From: Bacteroidota bacterium | GTDB taxonomy: Bacteria; Bacteroidota; Bacteroidia; Palsa-965 | Assembly: GCA_013298545.1 (NCBI GenBank) | Contig: JAAFIA010000001.1 | Location: 86,466-150,465 of the forward strand | Direction of reading: 5' to 3' | DNA length: 64,000 nt | Part shown: piece after piece, positions 51,733-61,734 of the stretch | Layout: each line of letters starts with the position of its first letter | Numbering within the stretch: the stretch's first letter is position 1 | The notes under the pieces: generated by a model | The model's input: only the letters and a program-made list of their open reading frames with translations | Told to the model about the DNA's origin: nothing | Database searches by the model: none | Made by a program: the position numbers and the translations under genes

Positions 51733-54024
51733 TTATTTTGAAATCACAATGCGCATGGTTTGCGCGGCGTGTTGTGAACCCAGAATACGAATCAGGTATG
51801 TGCCTTCGGCCAACGAAGAAAGATCGAGCGTTTGTTGTTGTCCTGTTTCTACTTGCTTACGGCAGAAAACCAACTGGCCCGTTAGGTCATATACTTCAAC
51901 AACATCGCCTGCCGTTATTTTTCCGCCAATGGTAAACATGCCCGAAGAAGGTGAAGGGAAAACCGTATGTGTTTCTTCACTAATCTTAAACTCTACTGGC
52001 TTTATTTCGCTAAAACTTTCTTGCCCGTTGATGTCAACCTGACGCAAGCGATAATAGTTCATTCCAACAGCCGGATTTGGGTCAACGGCTTCGTAATGGA
52101 GCATTTGTGTGCTGTTGCCCGCTCCTTCAACACGCGCGATGGTTGTCCAAGAAGTACCGTCAGTTGTACGACGAACCTCGAAATAATCATTGTCCTGTTC
52201 AGATGCAGTAACCCAACTGAGGTTGACACGCTGCTGCGTTTCGTCTGCGGCTGCTGTAAAGGATAGAAGTTCAACAGGCAAATTGGTAACCGGAATACCA
52301 CAAGCGTTATTGCCATACAAAACTGGCGAGCCACCACCATTCCATACAATATAATCGCCATCTAAACCCGAAAGGCTTCCGGTGTTGTAGTCATAATCTA
52401 TGACGCAAGAAGGACCCGTAAGAAAAGAAAAGTCTGTTCTGAAATAACGGGTAACAGCCGGAACAGGATTGTGCGTAAAATTACCAGAACCATTCCACGA
52501 CAAATCGTTTGTGAAAAACACATAAATTGGCCCAAAGCCGCATAATGCAGCGTACGTATAGCTACTCGGTGTACAAAATGTTTCCGGCAAAATGATGAAA
52601 TTGGTATTGGGCGGCATCATTGGAATAGACAAGCCATCGTAAAAAACCGCAGGCGAGCATGGCCCAACAGCAGCATTCATGCTTGCAACAGTAGCGGGCA
52701 TACTTGTAAAACCAGCTGAATAGTCAATGCTAGCAGGAAACGTATTCCCAAATTGAATGATGTCGGTTGGTACTAAATCTTCATCACGACGAACGGGGAA
52801 ATACCAACCGCCCGTAGTAAACAACAACAATTCATTTGTTCCTTCACCGCAAACACCATTACACGCGTTGATGTATCCGGTAATAAGTTGCGGACAAGGA
52901 GAACATGCCGCAGAAGTCGTAACACTTCCAGTAAGCACCGAACTGGTCAAGTAATTTTCGCCGCAAGCCGTTCCATTGTATTCAACAATTGCAAAATGAT
53001 AGGTCGTAGAAGGAGAAAGCCCAGAGATTAAGAGGTTATTTCCAGATGAATTGTGAACCACATATTGCCCAACAGCCGTTTGTCCGGTAGCTCCAAAAAT
53101 AGGCGCTGCAGAATATGAAACTTGGTCGGTTGGGAGAACAGAAACCGCACTCCCTTGGCGAACCACAACAATGCGGCGCGAACCATTGCCTGCTGTCCAT
53201 GAGAGGCGAACACCGTTGCAAGAGGGAAACCAGAATTGCAAATTGCTTGCGGCAATGGTTGGTTCAGCAGGAAGAGCGCAGGCACTCGTTGTTGGTGTAA
53301 TGGAAATATTATCCAGCGCAAATTCATCGCGCGATGGAGAACTCGCCAAATCGTTAACCGTCCAACGCAGGTAATAAAAACCGCCGTTGGGGATATTCAG
53401 GTTTGAAATGGTAATGGTGCGGTTGATTGAATTCCATGTCGCTGCACCAAGAAGTTCTGGTGTACGGTAATCCAAGGCATAGCTTGTGGTATAATTTGCG
53501 TTGTTTGCAGAATAAGCAAAAGCAACGGTTTCGCTATTGTCTTGATCGTTGTAATAAAAAACATCATACGAAACAACCAACTGAGTAATCGTGCTTCCTG
53601 TGCTATTGACCATGCGGAGGTAAACGTAACCAACCGTCATGTCTGTTGGTGTTTGTTGAATACCAAGCGCACGGTTTACACCTGCTGTGTTATCAACATC
53701 AAATCCGTACACCCCACCAGTAGTAACACCGCCAGCACTTGCACCACGTGCGTAGTCGGCTCCGGCACTAGTTCCACCAAAGGCAACAGCACCATCGCTC
53801 AGGCCTGTAAAAGCCCAGGCATTGCTGCTCAATTGCCCAGCAACAGGAGCTGGTTGTACGTTTCCGGCAGCAGCAGTATATGCTCCATTATTGACATTGG
53901 CAAGCGTGGCATCGAACGTGATCGTATGCGCAGTACTCAACGTTGTAAGCGACAATTGTGCTTTGAGCGGGTTCATGTTCATTATTGCCGCTAAAACAAT
54001 AATGAAGCGTAATCTTGTTTTCAT
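51733..54024 (-). CDS. Secreted multidomain protein with T9SS sorting domain
   Basis: 763 residues from the ATG at 54024. A signal peptide (RLRFIIVLAAIMNMNPLKA) is followed by a lectin/jelly-roll-like N-terminal part, a fibronectin-type III segment (YHFAIVEYNGTACGENYLTS), then LLSFTAAADETQQRVNLSWV and a type A T9SS C-terminal domain (VFPSPSSGMFTIGG, then LAEGTYLIRIL). Exported to the surface or medium. Several pairs of Cys suggest disulphides. Function unknown. Confidence 0.82.
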   Translation of the reverse strand: MKTRLRFIIVLAAIMNMNPLKAQLSLTTLSTAHTITFDATLANVNNGAYTAAAGNVQPAPVAGQLSSNAWAFTGLSDGAVAFGGTSAGADYARGASAGGVTTGGVYGFDVDNTAGVNRALGIQQTPTDMTVGYVYLRMVNSTGSTITQLVVSYDVFYYNDQDNSETVAFAYSANNANYTTSYALDYRTPELLGAATWNSINRTITISNLNIPNGGFYYLRWTVNDLASSPSRDEFALDNISITPTTSACALPAEPTIAASNLQFWFPSCNGVRLSWTAGNGSRRIVVVRQGSAVSVLPTDQVSYSAAPIFGATGQTAVGQYVVHNSSGNNLLISGLSPSTTYHFAIVEYNGTACGENYLTSSVLTGSVTTSAACSPCPQLITGYINACNGVCGEGTNELLLFTTGGWYFPVRRDEDLVPTDIIQFGNTFPASIDYSAGFTSMPATVASMNAAVGPCSPAVFYDGLSIPMMPPNTNFIILPETFCTPSSYTYAALCGFGPIYVFFTNDLSWNGSGNFTHNPVPAVTRYFRTDFSFLTGPSCVIDYDYNTGSLSGLDGDYIVWNGGGSPVLYGNNACGIPVTNLPVELLSFTAAADETQQRVNLSWVTASEQDNDYFEVRRTTDGTSWTTIARVEGAGNSTQMLHYEAVDPNPAVGMNYYRLRQVDINGQESFSEIKPVEFKISEETHTVFPSPSSGMFTIGGKITAGDVVEVYDLTGQLVFCRKQVETGQQQTLDLSSLAEGTYLIRILGSQHAAQTMRIVISK

Positions 54025-54262
54025 GCGTTTGAGTGTTGATCGTGTTTGGGTCACGATGGGATCATCTCTGCACAGAACGTGTTCAGGGAGCGCAATTTAG
54101 AATAATTTTTCGATAAAACAAGTCTAGTGTTTGACAAAAACCTCATAAACATCGACCAAAGCCCTGAAAACATTGGGTGCAGCTTTTTTCAACCGTCATT
54201 TTGTCAGTTTGCGTGGGGCAACCATTCTCGCGAGGCTGCGTCTTTATATGAAAGGAATACAC

Positions 54263-54270
54263 TATTTTTG
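54263..54270 (+). promoter_or_regulatory. -7 box of the PorW/SprE-like gene
   Basis: TATTTTTG fits TAnnTTTG. It lies after the upstream ATG candidates at 54173 and 54248, so it favours the GTG at 54308 as the start. Confidence 0.6.
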
Positions 54271-54307
54271 TTGTTCTGGCTGTATCGCCCCTAAGTTTCT
54301 GTTTTTC

Positions 54308-56965
54308 GTGATCCAACGCATTCCCACATATTTTTGCGCTTTTGCGCTTTTTGCGGCAAGCCTGTTGTTTGCTGCCTGTTCAACAAAGAAAAACACCTTT
54401 GTTTCGCGGAATTACCACAACCTAACATCGCGTTACAATGGGTATTTCTATGCGAAAGAGTCGATGAAGGATGCGAAGGACAAAGTTGAGCGGAGCTATG
54501 TAGATGACTATTCGCAGGTTATTCCGCTTTGGAAAATGCCCAATACACCAGAAACAAAAGGTTGTTATCCAGATTTAGAAAAAGCAATCAAAAAATCGAC
54601 GATGGTGATTGAGCGCCATGCGATTACCAATAAACGCGGGGAGGAAATTGCGGGGGCTGTGAAATGGATTGATGAAAACTACATGATCATCGGGATTGCG
54701 CGCTATTACAAAGGCGAATACATGGCGGCACTCGATATTTTTGAATACGTTTCGCAAAAATATGCCGATATGCCAACACGCTACGAGGCATTACTTTGGC
54801 AAGCGAAAACACAATTAGAACTCGGCGATTATACCGCATGCGAATCCTTGCTAGATCTGGTTGCAAACGATAAAGCATGCCCCGAAAAATTGCTCCCAGA
54901 AATTAAAGCGGCTTATGCCGATTTATATGCGCATACAGGCAATTATCCACTAGCCATTAAATACTTAGAAGAAGCTATTCCGCTCACCAAAAGCAAAAAA
55001 CAGCGTACGCGTTTTATGTTTGTTTTGGCGCAATTGCACGAAAAAACAAAGCAGCCTAAAAAGGCATCGGAACAGTATGCCAAAGTCATTGCAATGAATC
55101 CAACGTACGATATGCTTTTCAATGCGCGCCTCAACCGTGCGCGCCTGAGCGGTAGCGAACCCAAACGCCGAAGCGAAGCAAAAAAAGAGTTGGAGAAAAT
55201 GTTGAATGACGAAAAAAATAATGAGTATCAGGATCAGATTTTTTATACGCTTGCTACCATTGAGATGAATGTTCCGAATAAAAATGCGGCCCTGAATTAT
55301 TACAAAAAATCTGTTGCGGCAAGTGTAGGAAACAACCAACAAAAAGCCCTTTCATACCTCGGTATTGGTGATTTGTATTTTGAGCAACCGGATTACAAAA
55401 ACGCCCAAGCGTATTACGATAGCACGATGACGTTGCTGCCAAAATCTTATCCTGATTACAATGCGGTAAGCGAAAAACGGAATAGCCTCAACAATCTTGT
55501 TCGCTATTTAAATATTGTAAGCAATGAAGATAGCTTACAACGTATTGCTCGAAATTATGGTTCTGATACTGCGCTTTTATATCCGTTCATCGACAAGTTG
55601 ATTGCTAAGGTTAAAGAAGACGAAAAGCGTAAAAAAGAGGAACTCGAAAATCGGATTGGGGGGGGAAATAACCCTGTTGTTGGCGGAGGAAATAATCAAG
55701 GTGGCGGAAACAACAATCAACCAGGCGGTGCTTGGTATTTTTACAATCCTTCTGCGGTTTCGTTTGGGATCAATGAATTTACGCGCAAGTTTGGAAACCG
55801 AAAGTCGGAAGACAATTGGCGGCGCGCAAATAAAGAATCCATTATTGTTGAAGAAGAGGAAGAAGGGGGCGGCCCAACCACGCAAGGCGGTAAAAAAGAC
55901 GACAAGAAAAATCCAGAAAACGACAATACGGCTCGCGCCTACTACATCAAAAACCTGCCGCTTACCGTTGAAGCCGTAAACAAATCGAACGAATCGATTG
56001 CTGATGCGCTTTACAATTTAGGTTCTATTTATAAAGAACAATTGCGCAACAACCAAAAGTCGATTGATGCTTTTGAGGCGCTTTGCTCACGCTTCCCCAC
56101 GCACAAATACGCCGCGCCTTCGCATTTTCAATTGTACCGTTTGTATCAGTCGCTGTCCAATACCGCCAAAGCAAACGAACACCGCGATTACATTCTTAAA
56201 TACTTCCCAACTTCGGAGTATGCGGAGATTATCAAAAATCCGAATTACGAAGTAAATCTTCTTGCCTCGCGCGATAAGGTGAATAAGTATTACACCGAAA
56301 CGTATGAGCTGTACACGACTGGTCGGTATGCGCAAGTCATTTCAAACTGCGCTTATGCCGATACGGCTTTTGGCAAAAACGACCTTGCTCCAAAGTTTGA
56401 TTACCTGCGCGCCCTCTCGCTTGGCCGCACGCAGGGAACGCCTGCCATGGAAAAAGCATTGACGCAAATCATCATCAAACACCCCAAAGATCCAATCAAA
56501 GACGAAGCACAAAAATTGCTCGATCTGATCAATAAACAACGGGGTGGCAATACGACTCAAAAAGTTGATTCGGCTGTTTCTGCCGCACCAAAATTTGTGG
56601 ACAATGCCGAAACGGAATTTCAGTTTGTGGTCTTTATCAAAACGGGGCAAGGAAACTTAAACGCATTCAAAAATGCCTTGTCTGATTTTAACACACAAAA
56701 TTTTGCTTCAGAAGGATTGGGTATTCAGGCATTGGTTTATGATGCAAAACTACAAATGGTTGTGGTGAAAAAATTTGCATCGCAAGCCAAAGCACTCGCC
56801 TATTACAATTTATTAAAAACGCACCCTGAAGTATTCGCCGAAATTCCAAAAGAAAGCTACGAAGTCATGCTTATCTCCACACAAAATTTGTCAACCGTGT
56901 TGCGTGATAAATCGCTTGACGATTACCGGAAATTTTTCGAGACGGTAATTGTTCCAAAAAAATAA
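54308..56965 (+). CDS. PorW/SprE-like TPR lipoprotein (type IX secretion)
   Basis: 885 residues from a GTG at 54308, chosen because it gives a clean lipoprotein signal (IQRIPTYFCAFALFAASLLF, then AAC) and follows the promoter. TPR helices fill about 60-450 (YKGEYMAALDIFEYVSQKYA, YEQPDYKNAQAYYDS-like) and 580-800; between them lies a Gly/Asn low-complexity linker. The family is needed for T9SS export and gliding in Flavobacterium (SprE) and Porphyromonas (PorW). Five T9SS cargo proteins in this window fit that role. Confidence 0.85.
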   Translation: MIQRIPTYFCAFALFAASLLFAACSTKKNTFVSRNYHNLTSRYNGYFYAKESMKDAKDKVERSYVDDYSQVIPLWKMPNTPETKGCYPDLEKAIKKSTMVIERHAITNKRGEEIAGAVKWIDENYMIIGIARYYKGEYMAALDIFEYVSQKYADMPTRYEALLWQAKTQLELGDYTACESLLDLVANDKACPEKLLPEIKAAYADLYAHTGNYPLAIKYLEEAIPLTKSKKQRTRFMFVLAQLHEKTKQPKKASEQYAKVIAMNPTYDMLFNARLNRARLSGSEPKRRSEAKKELEKMLNDEKNNEYQDQIFYTLATIEMNVPNKNAALNYYKKSVAASVGNNQQKALSYLGIGDLYFEQPDYKNAQAYYDSTMTLLPKSYPDYNAVSEKRNSLNNLVRYLNIVSNEDSLQRIARNYGSDTALLYPFIDKLIAKVKEDEKRKKEELENRIGGGNNPVVGGGNNQGGGNNNQPGGAWYFYNPSAVSFGINEFTRKFGNRKSEDNWRRANKESIIVEEEEEGGGPTTQGGKKDDKKNPENDNTARAYYIKNLPLTVEAVNKSNESIADALYNLGSIYKEQLRNNQKSIDAFEALCSRFPTHKYAAPSHFQLYRLYQSLSNTAKANEHRDYILKYFPTSEYAEIIKNPNYEVNLLASRDKVNKYYTETYELYTTGRYAQVISNCAYADTAFGKNDLAPKFDYLRALSLGRTQGTPAMEKALTQIIIKHPKDPIKDEAQKLLDLINKQRGGNTTQKVDSAVSAAPKFVDNAETEFQFVVFIKTGQGNLNAFKNALSDFNTQNFASEGLGIQALVYDAKLQMVVVKKFASQAKALAYYNLLKTHPEVFAEIPKESYEVMLISTQNLSTVLRDKSLDDYRKFFETVIVPKK

Positions 56966-56984
56966 TTCCAACGATATGCATTAC

Positions 56985-57015
56985 AACCGGCACAAAATTT
57001 TGTGCCGGTTTTTTT
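56985..57015 (+). terminator. Terminator after the PorW/SprE-like gene
   Basis: A 26-base palindrome (arms AACCGGCACAAAA at 56985-56997 and its complement at 56998-57010) followed by TTTTT, 20 bases after the stop. Confidence 0.88.
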
Positions 57016-57065
57016 GTGCTGTGTTTTTTATGTAGTTTTACCATAATTCAAAAACCGAAAAAAGC

Positions 57066-57491
57066 ATGTTCAACGCCAAAAACAACAGTGCTACACGCAG
57101 CGCAATACCCGATTCGGGTGCCGTCAATATCATTGGTTCTGGAACAAGTATCGAAGGCGATATTGTTTCGGGTGGCGATATTCGCATCGATGGTTCACTC
57201 AAAGGAACCATTCAAACACGTGGCAAATTAGTTGTTGGTCCAACAGGAACTGTTGAAGGAGAAATCACGTGCCGCGATGCCGATATTTCGGGAACGGTTG
57301 TGGGAAAAGTTACGGTCAATGAGTTATTGGCCTTGAAAGCAACATCGAAAGTTACAGGCGATATTCAAACCGGAAAGTTGGCGATTGAGCCAGGCGCCGA
57401 TTTCTCTGGCTCGTGTGGCATGGGTGGTGTGGTGAAAGAAATGAAGCATGACGAACAGCAACCCGCAACAACAACCGAAAAAACCGCTTAA
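57066..57491 (+). CDS. Bactofilin-family cytoskeletal protein
   Basis: 141 residues. A short N-terminal tail precedes the bactofilin beta-helix: IIGSGTSIEGDIVSGGDIRI, then DGSLKGTIQTRGKLVVGPTG, TVEGEITCRDADISGTVVGK, and so on in repeats of about 18 residues. Bactofilins polymerise into filaments without nucleotide. The stop overlaps the atpZ start by 44 bases. The gene order bactofilin-atpZ is common in the phylum. Confidence 0.92.
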   Translation: MFNAKNNSATRSAIPDSGAVNIIGSGTSIEGDIVSGGDIRIDGSLKGTIQTRGKLVVGPTGTVEGEITCRDADISGTVVGKVTVNELLALKATSKVTGDIQTGKLAIEPGADFSGSCGMGGVVKEMKHDEQQPATTTEKTA

Positions 57492-57684
57492 CGGTTACGG
57501 AAAATATTTGTCCATGGCCACGTATATGGCCGTTATCATTACGCTCGGTACGCTTGGCGGACGTTGGTTAGACGAACATGTTCCGCTAAGCAAAACGCCC
57601 ATTTGGACGTTGATTCTTTCCTTGTTTTCGGTATTTGCGGCAATCTGGTATTTCATTCGCGATTTTTTGAAACCGAAGCGGTAA
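57448..57684 (+). CDS. atpZ: AtpZ/AtpI-family protein
   Basis: 78 residues with two membrane helices (YLSMATYMAVIITLGTLGGR and PIWTLILSLFSVFAAIWYFI) joined by a polar loop, as in AtpZ. These proteins help assemble the ATP synthase c-ring or import Mg/Ca. It overlaps the bactofilin gene by 44 bases in another frame. The main atp operon begins 4.5 kb further on. Confidence 0.88.
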   Translation: MTNSNPQQQPKKPLNGYGKYLSMATYMAVIITLGTLGGRWLDEHVPLSKTPIWTLILSLFSVFAAIWYFIRDFLKPKR

Positions 57685-57752
57685 ACCCTGTTTAAAAAGC
57701 AGGTGCTGAATGTGTTCTAGGCATTCGTTCAATTTCCCAGCACGACATTTTG

Positions 57753-57760
57753 TATCTTTA
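57753..57760 (+). promoter_or_regulatory. -7-like box of the GSDH-type gene
   Basis: TATCTTTA, the same variant box as before holB and the large lamin-tail gene, 12 and 21 bases before the two possible ATG codons (57773 and 57782). Confidence 0.45.
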
Positions 57761-57781
57761 CTTCCTCAACACATGCTCACC

Positions 57782-59263
57782 ATGAAAAAAACCTTACAAA
57801 CACTTCTCTTCCTGCTTGGTTTAAGCGCTCCGCTTGCGGCGCAGGTATATACCACAACGCCACTCATCACGGGCCTTTCCAATCCGGTTGCGTTTGACAT
57901 TGCGCCTGATGGGCGTTTTTTCTTGACACAAAAAGGAGGCGTAAGCCTTCCCACCACCAACGCGCAAATCAAAGTGTATTCAGCGGCAGCAGTTTATATT
58001 GGTGTTTTTTATGATTTAACCGATTCGGTCAATTGCGATTTTGAGCGCGGCTTGCTCGGCATTACCCTCGATCCCAATTTTGCTACCAACCATTGGGTCT
58101 ATGTGTATTACAATTACAACGACGATTCGCAAAACGGAAATGGCGATGAACGCATCCGCATTACGCGTTTTACCGAAGTAAACAACGTTGGAACACAACC
58201 CACCAATATTTTCGACCTCGATGTTTCTAATTCCATTGCCGGAAATCACGTGGGTGGAAATTTACACTTCATGAATAATGATACTTCACACATCTTTTTC
58301 ACCATCGGCGATTTAGCTTACCAACAAGGAAATCCAAGCTTGAATTATGCCAATAAATTGACCAATCCTTACGGAAAACATTTGCGCATCAATAAAGATG
58401 GATCAATCCCAACCGACAATCCGTTTTACGACGATGGCAATCCGCTCGCAACCAATTGCGATTGGATTTGGAGTTACGGCCACCGCAATCCGTTCGACTT
58501 TTGTTTTAGTCCGGTAACCGATTCACTTTATTCTTCCGAAAACGGATGGAATTTTTGGGACGAAATGAATCAAGTAACACGTGGTAAATTTTATGGCTGG
58601 GCCGATTGTGAAGGCAATTTTTTGAATAGTTCTTCTTCCAACCCATGCAATGTTCCAAATGCCGTCCTTCCAATCGAAGATTGGGGAAGTCCGCTACCAG
58701 CCGTAACCGGAATTTTATATTACAGCAGCCAAGTTATGCCCGAATTTGATAACCATATTTTAATTGCCGACAACGATTATGGACGCATTTACAACATCAC
58801 ACTCGGCAACCCGCCAGCTTACGATCAATTTGTAAGCCGTGTGCAGTGGATGGATGTTGTTTCTGAAAGTGGTGGCTTAACCACCATCAAACAAGGTGCT
58901 GATGGTTGTGTTTACGCCATGAAAGGCGGTTACACCAGCAATGGGAAAATTTACAGCATTTGCCCACAAAATTTGGCCATCAACACACCATCAACCGATG
59001 CTACCGCTCTTCATCTTGCGCCAAATCCGGTCGAGAATCAAAGTGCCTTGTCGTATCAGTTAACAGAAAGCGGTACTGTTACCGTTCGTGTTGTAGATCT
59101 TTCTGGACGCGAAGTGGCGGTTGTTTTTACAGGAACGCAAATGGCTGGTAAGCAACAACTCACCATTGATGCAAAAGCGTTAAATCTAGCTGCTGGAACA
59201 TATTTCATCACAGTTAATACGGGTGATTCGCAACGTGCAACCAAACTTGTTATCACAAACTAG
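57782..59263 (+). CDS. PQQ-dependent sugar dehydrogenase-like protein with T9SS sorting domain
   Basis: 493 residues. A signal peptide (KTLQTLLFLLGLSAPLAAQ) is followed by a six-bladed glucose/sorbosone-dehydrogenase propeller (GLLGITLDPNFATNHWVYVY, FFTIGDLAYQQGN, WIWSYGHRNPFDFCFSP, FYGWADCEGNF) at about 20-390. The last 80 residues are a type A T9SS domain (LHLAPNPVENQSALSYQL, then LNLAAGTYFITVNTGDSQRATKLVIT). Oxidises a sugar with PQQ, or is a PQQ-free homologue; no PQQ biosynthesis genes are seen. A start at 57773 is also possible. Confidence 0.88.
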   Translation: MKKTLQTLLFLLGLSAPLAAQVYTTTPLITGLSNPVAFDIAPDGRFFLTQKGGVSLPTTNAQIKVYSAAAVYIGVFYDLTDSVNCDFERGLLGITLDPNFATNHWVYVYYNYNDDSQNGNGDERIRITRFTEVNNVGTQPTNIFDLDVSNSIAGNHVGGNLHFMNNDTSHIFFTIGDLAYQQGNPSLNYANKLTNPYGKHLRINKDGSIPTDNPFYDDGNPLATNCDWIWSYGHRNPFDFCFSPVTDSLYSSENGWNFWDEMNQVTRGKFYGWADCEGNFLNSSSSNPCNVPNAVLPIEDWGSPLPAVTGILYYSSQVMPEFDNHILIADNDYGRIYNITLGNPPAYDQFVSRVQWMDVVSESGGLTTIKQGADGCVYAMKGGYTSNGKIYSICPQNLAINTPSTDATALHLAPNPVENQSALSYQLTESGTVTVRVVDLSGREVAVVFTGTQMAGKQQLTIDAKALNLAAGTYFITVNTGDSQRATKLVITN

Positions 59264-59282
59264 TTTTTCTATTTTATTCTTT

Positions 59283-59320
59283 AAAACGGCGGCAAACCTA
59301 GATTTGCCGCCGTTTTTTTT
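59283..59320 (+). terminator. Terminator after the GSDH-type gene
   Basis: A perfect 14-bp stem (AAAACGGCGGCAAA at 59283-59296 with 59303-59316), 6-base loop and T-run. Confidence 0.9.
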
Positions 59321-59384
59321 GTTCCTGTTTACTCGATTTGATGGAAATTTAACATGGGTCAATGCCCATGTGTTTGGTTTGCAC

Positions 59385-59392
59385 TACTTTTG
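59385..59392 (+). promoter_or_regulatory. -7 box of the lamin-tail/SprB-repeat gene
   Basis: TACTTTTG ending four bases before the ATG at 59397; candidate leaderless transcript. Confidence 0.6.
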
Positions 59393-59396
59393 CAGC

Positions 59397-60920
59397 ATGA
59401 AAAAACTACTACTTTTTACTGCGTTTTCTGTTGCGCCTTTGCTCGGATTTTCGCAATGCACCAATCTTTTCTTTTCCGAATATGTTGAAGGTTCTTCCAA
59501 CAACAAAGCCATCGAGATTTTCAATCCGACAAATGCTACGGTAAACCTAACAAACTATGTTATTTACCGATATAATAACGGCTCTCCAACAGCAACAGAT
59601 TCGCTCCGTCCGCAAGGAACACTTGCGCCGAACGGTGTTTTTGTAGCAGGAAACTCACAAGCGATTTCGGCAATTACGTCTGTTTCCGATACACTTCACA
59701 CCATCACCTTATACAATGGCGACGATGCAATCGTCCTCAAACACATTCCTTCCAATACCGTAATCGACATTATTGGGATTATTGGTGTAGATCCTGGCAC
59801 AAATTGGCCTGTAGGCACTGGTGCTACGAGCGAGTTTACATTGGTGCGCATGCTAGGTGTTCAAGGTGGCGAACTCAATTGGGCCATTGGAGCAACGCAA
59901 TATGACGTATATCCACAAAACACAACCACGTTTCTTGGCAACCATAGCATGACCCCTTGCTGCCAACAAGCAAGTGGTGTAATTTCTTCTTCCACAAACG
60001 TTTCTTGCTTTGGTGGTAACAATGGTAGTGCTACCGTTACTGCAAGCGGTGGAAATACGTTTACTTACAATTGGCTGCAAACAAACAGCACAACAGCAAC
60101 AGCGAGCGGCCTTGGTGCTGGGCAATATGATTGCGTCGTAACAAACGAATGCGGAACATTTGATACCGTAAGTGTTACCATTAACCAACCAACAAATCTC
60201 GTTAGCGTTGTTGATTCTGTTGTCAATCCAACTTGCGCGCAAAGCAACGGATTCCTTTCTGTTACAACCTCTGGCGGAACTTCGGGTTATTCCTATTTGT
60301 GGTCAAATGCTGCAACAACAACTTCTATTTCAGGTTTAGCAAGTGGTTCATATACTTGCTTTACACAAGATGCAAATGGTTGTATCGATACGCTTGTATA
60401 TATCCTCACATCGGCGAACCCGCCAACAGTAACCTTGAGTTTAACCGTGGCCGATACCGTTTGTAATTTTCCAACAAGTTTGATCCTTGGCGGCGAAAGC
60501 CCTGCGGGTGGCACGTGGAGCGGCCCGGGTGTAACTGGTAACACGTTTGATCCTGCTGCGGCTGGCTTGGGCTGGGCAATCATCAGCTACGTTTATACCG
60601 ATTCTAACAACTGTTCGGGCTTGGCGATGGATAGCATTTTCGTAGAAATCTGTATCGGTGTAAACACCATCAGTTCAACTACAAACTGGTCTATTTACCC
60701 AAATCCAGCTCAAGAAAACATTACCATCGAATTAGTTGATCTATCAACTATTCGCACCATTGAACTGTTTGATGCAACAGGTCGTTTGGTGATGCAAACA
60801 ACCGCAACAAGCAGCCGCAACACGATCAACATCGCTTCTTTAGATCGCGGATTTTATCTTGTGAAGTTGGTTGATGCTGAAGGTCAAGTTTTGGGCGTTT
60901 CTTCGCTTGTAAAAGAGTAA
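59397..60920 (+). CDS. Secreted lamin-tail/SprB-repeat protein with T9SS sorting domain
   Basis: 507 residues from the ATG at 59397; a longer frame from 59223 has no support. A signal peptide (KKLLLFTAFSVAPLLGFSQ) precedes a lamin-tail domain (CTNLFFSEYVEGSSNNKAIE, IFNPTNATVNLTNYV), then two SprB-like repeats (VSCFGGNNGSATVTASGG, WSNAATTTSISGLASGSYTC). A type A T9SS domain (WSIYPNPAQENITIELVDLS, RGFYLVKLVD) ends the protein. SprB repeats occur in gliding adhesins of the phylum. A surface adhesion role is inferred. Confidence 0.85.
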   Translation: MKKLLLFTAFSVAPLLGFSQCTNLFFSEYVEGSSNNKAIEIFNPTNATVNLTNYVIYRYNNGSPTATDSLRPQGTLAPNGVFVAGNSQAISAITSVSDTLHTITLYNGDDAIVLKHIPSNTVIDIIGIIGVDPGTNWPVGTGATSEFTLVRMLGVQGGELNWAIGATQYDVYPQNTTTFLGNHSMTPCCQQASGVISSSTNVSCFGGNNGSATVTASGGNTFTYNWLQTNSTTATASGLGAGQYDCVVTNECGTFDTVSVTINQPTNLVSVVDSVVNPTCAQSNGFLSVTTSGGTSGYSYLWSNAATTTSISGLASGSYTCFTQDANGCIDTLVYILTSANPPTVTLSLTVADTVCNFPTSLILGGESPAGGTWSGPGVTGNTFDPAAAGLGWAIISYVYTDSNNCSGLAMDSIFVEICIGVNTISSTTNWSIYPNPAQENITIELVDLSTIRTIELFDATGRLVMQTTATSSRNTINIASLDRGFYLVKLVDAEGQVLGVSSLVKE

Positions 60921-60952
60921 TTACACGATACACGCGCAGTACATGCGCATTG

Positions 60953-60985
60953 AAAACCCGTTGTGCAAATTGCATGACGGGTTTT
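60953..60985 (+). terminator. Terminator after the lamin-tail/SprB-repeat gene
   Basis: A 9-bp stem (AAAACCCGT at 60953-60961 with ACGGGTTTT at 60977-60985), with a smaller GCAA-TTGC hairpin in its 15-base loop, followed by T's. Confidence 0.8.
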
Positions 60986-61014
60986 TTGTTGTATCTATTT
61001 TTTGTTGTTGCGTT

Positions 61015-61695
61015 ATGGATAGAAAAAAAACCATGCGACTACTTTTACTTTTTATATCCGCGCTTAGTATTCTTCAGCTGCACGCCCAACGAAGAACTTC
61101 CGCACAACGTTTTTCGTTTTCGTTAGGTATTGTGGCGCACTCGTTTACGCAAACCGAAAAAATGAGTGCTCGTTTTAATGCGGCAGAACACACTGCATTA
61201 AAAAAATATACGCCAGCTATAAATGCGCATCTTGATTTTGCCTTGAATCCAGAAGCAAAACCGAACTATAAAATTCAACTCGGTTTCCGAAGCAGTATGA
61301 CGCCAAACAAAGGCATCGGGCGAGAAATAATGATTGCGTCAATGCCTTGCGCATACTTCTCCTCGCGCTTTCGGGAAGCGTATGTCTATTGCTCTTTTCT
61401 TCCCAGCTTAAATTTGGGTGGAAAAAGCATACTGACACTAGCTCCTGGTATTCAATATTCAACCATTGCGCTAACGGTTGATTCCATTGCAGGAGCACCT
61501 CCATCCTATATTGGTCCTACAACACACTACAAAAGTCTTGGTCCGGCATTATTACTTGACTGGACTTACGATCTCTCGCGGTTTTTATGCGGCTTGCGAT
61601 CTGAATATTTTTATGATGTTATGGATCCGAATGGGCCAAGAGATTCGCGCATGAGTAGTCTTTCGTTTACAGCGTTTTGCGGTGTTCGTTTCTGA
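61015..61695 (+). CDS. Probable outer-membrane beta-barrel protein
   Basis: 226 residues from the ATG at 61015 (61033 also possible). The signal peptide (MRLLLLFISALSILQLHAQ) is followed by alternating amphipathic strands with aromatic ends (FSLGIVAHSFTQTEKM, YKIQLGFRSSMTPNKG, CALRSEYFYDV-like GLRSEYFYDVM) and a C-terminal Phe (GVRF), typical of an eight-stranded or similar barrel. No family recognised. A -7-like TATTTTTTG lies near 60996. Confidence 0.68.
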   Translation: MDRKKTMRLLLLFISALSILQLHAQRRTSAQRFSFSLGIVAHSFTQTEKMSARFNAAEHTALKKYTPAINAHLDFALNPEAKPNYKIQLGFRSSMTPNKGIGREIMIASMPCAYFSSRFREAYVYCSFLPSLNLGGKSILTLAPGIQYSTIALTVDSIAGAPPSYIGPTTHYKSLGPALLLDWTYDLSRFLCGLRSEYFYDVMDPNGPRDSRMSSLSFTAFCGVRF

Positions 61696-61722
61696 ATTTT
61701 CGCCCACACAAAAAAATCCATC

Positions 61723-61730
61723 TACCTTTG
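61723..61730 (+). promoter_or_regulatory. -7 box of the AtpI-like gene
   Basis: TACCTTTG ending four bases before the ATG at 61735; candidate leaderless transcript. Confidence 0.6.
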
Positions 61731-61734
61731 CCGC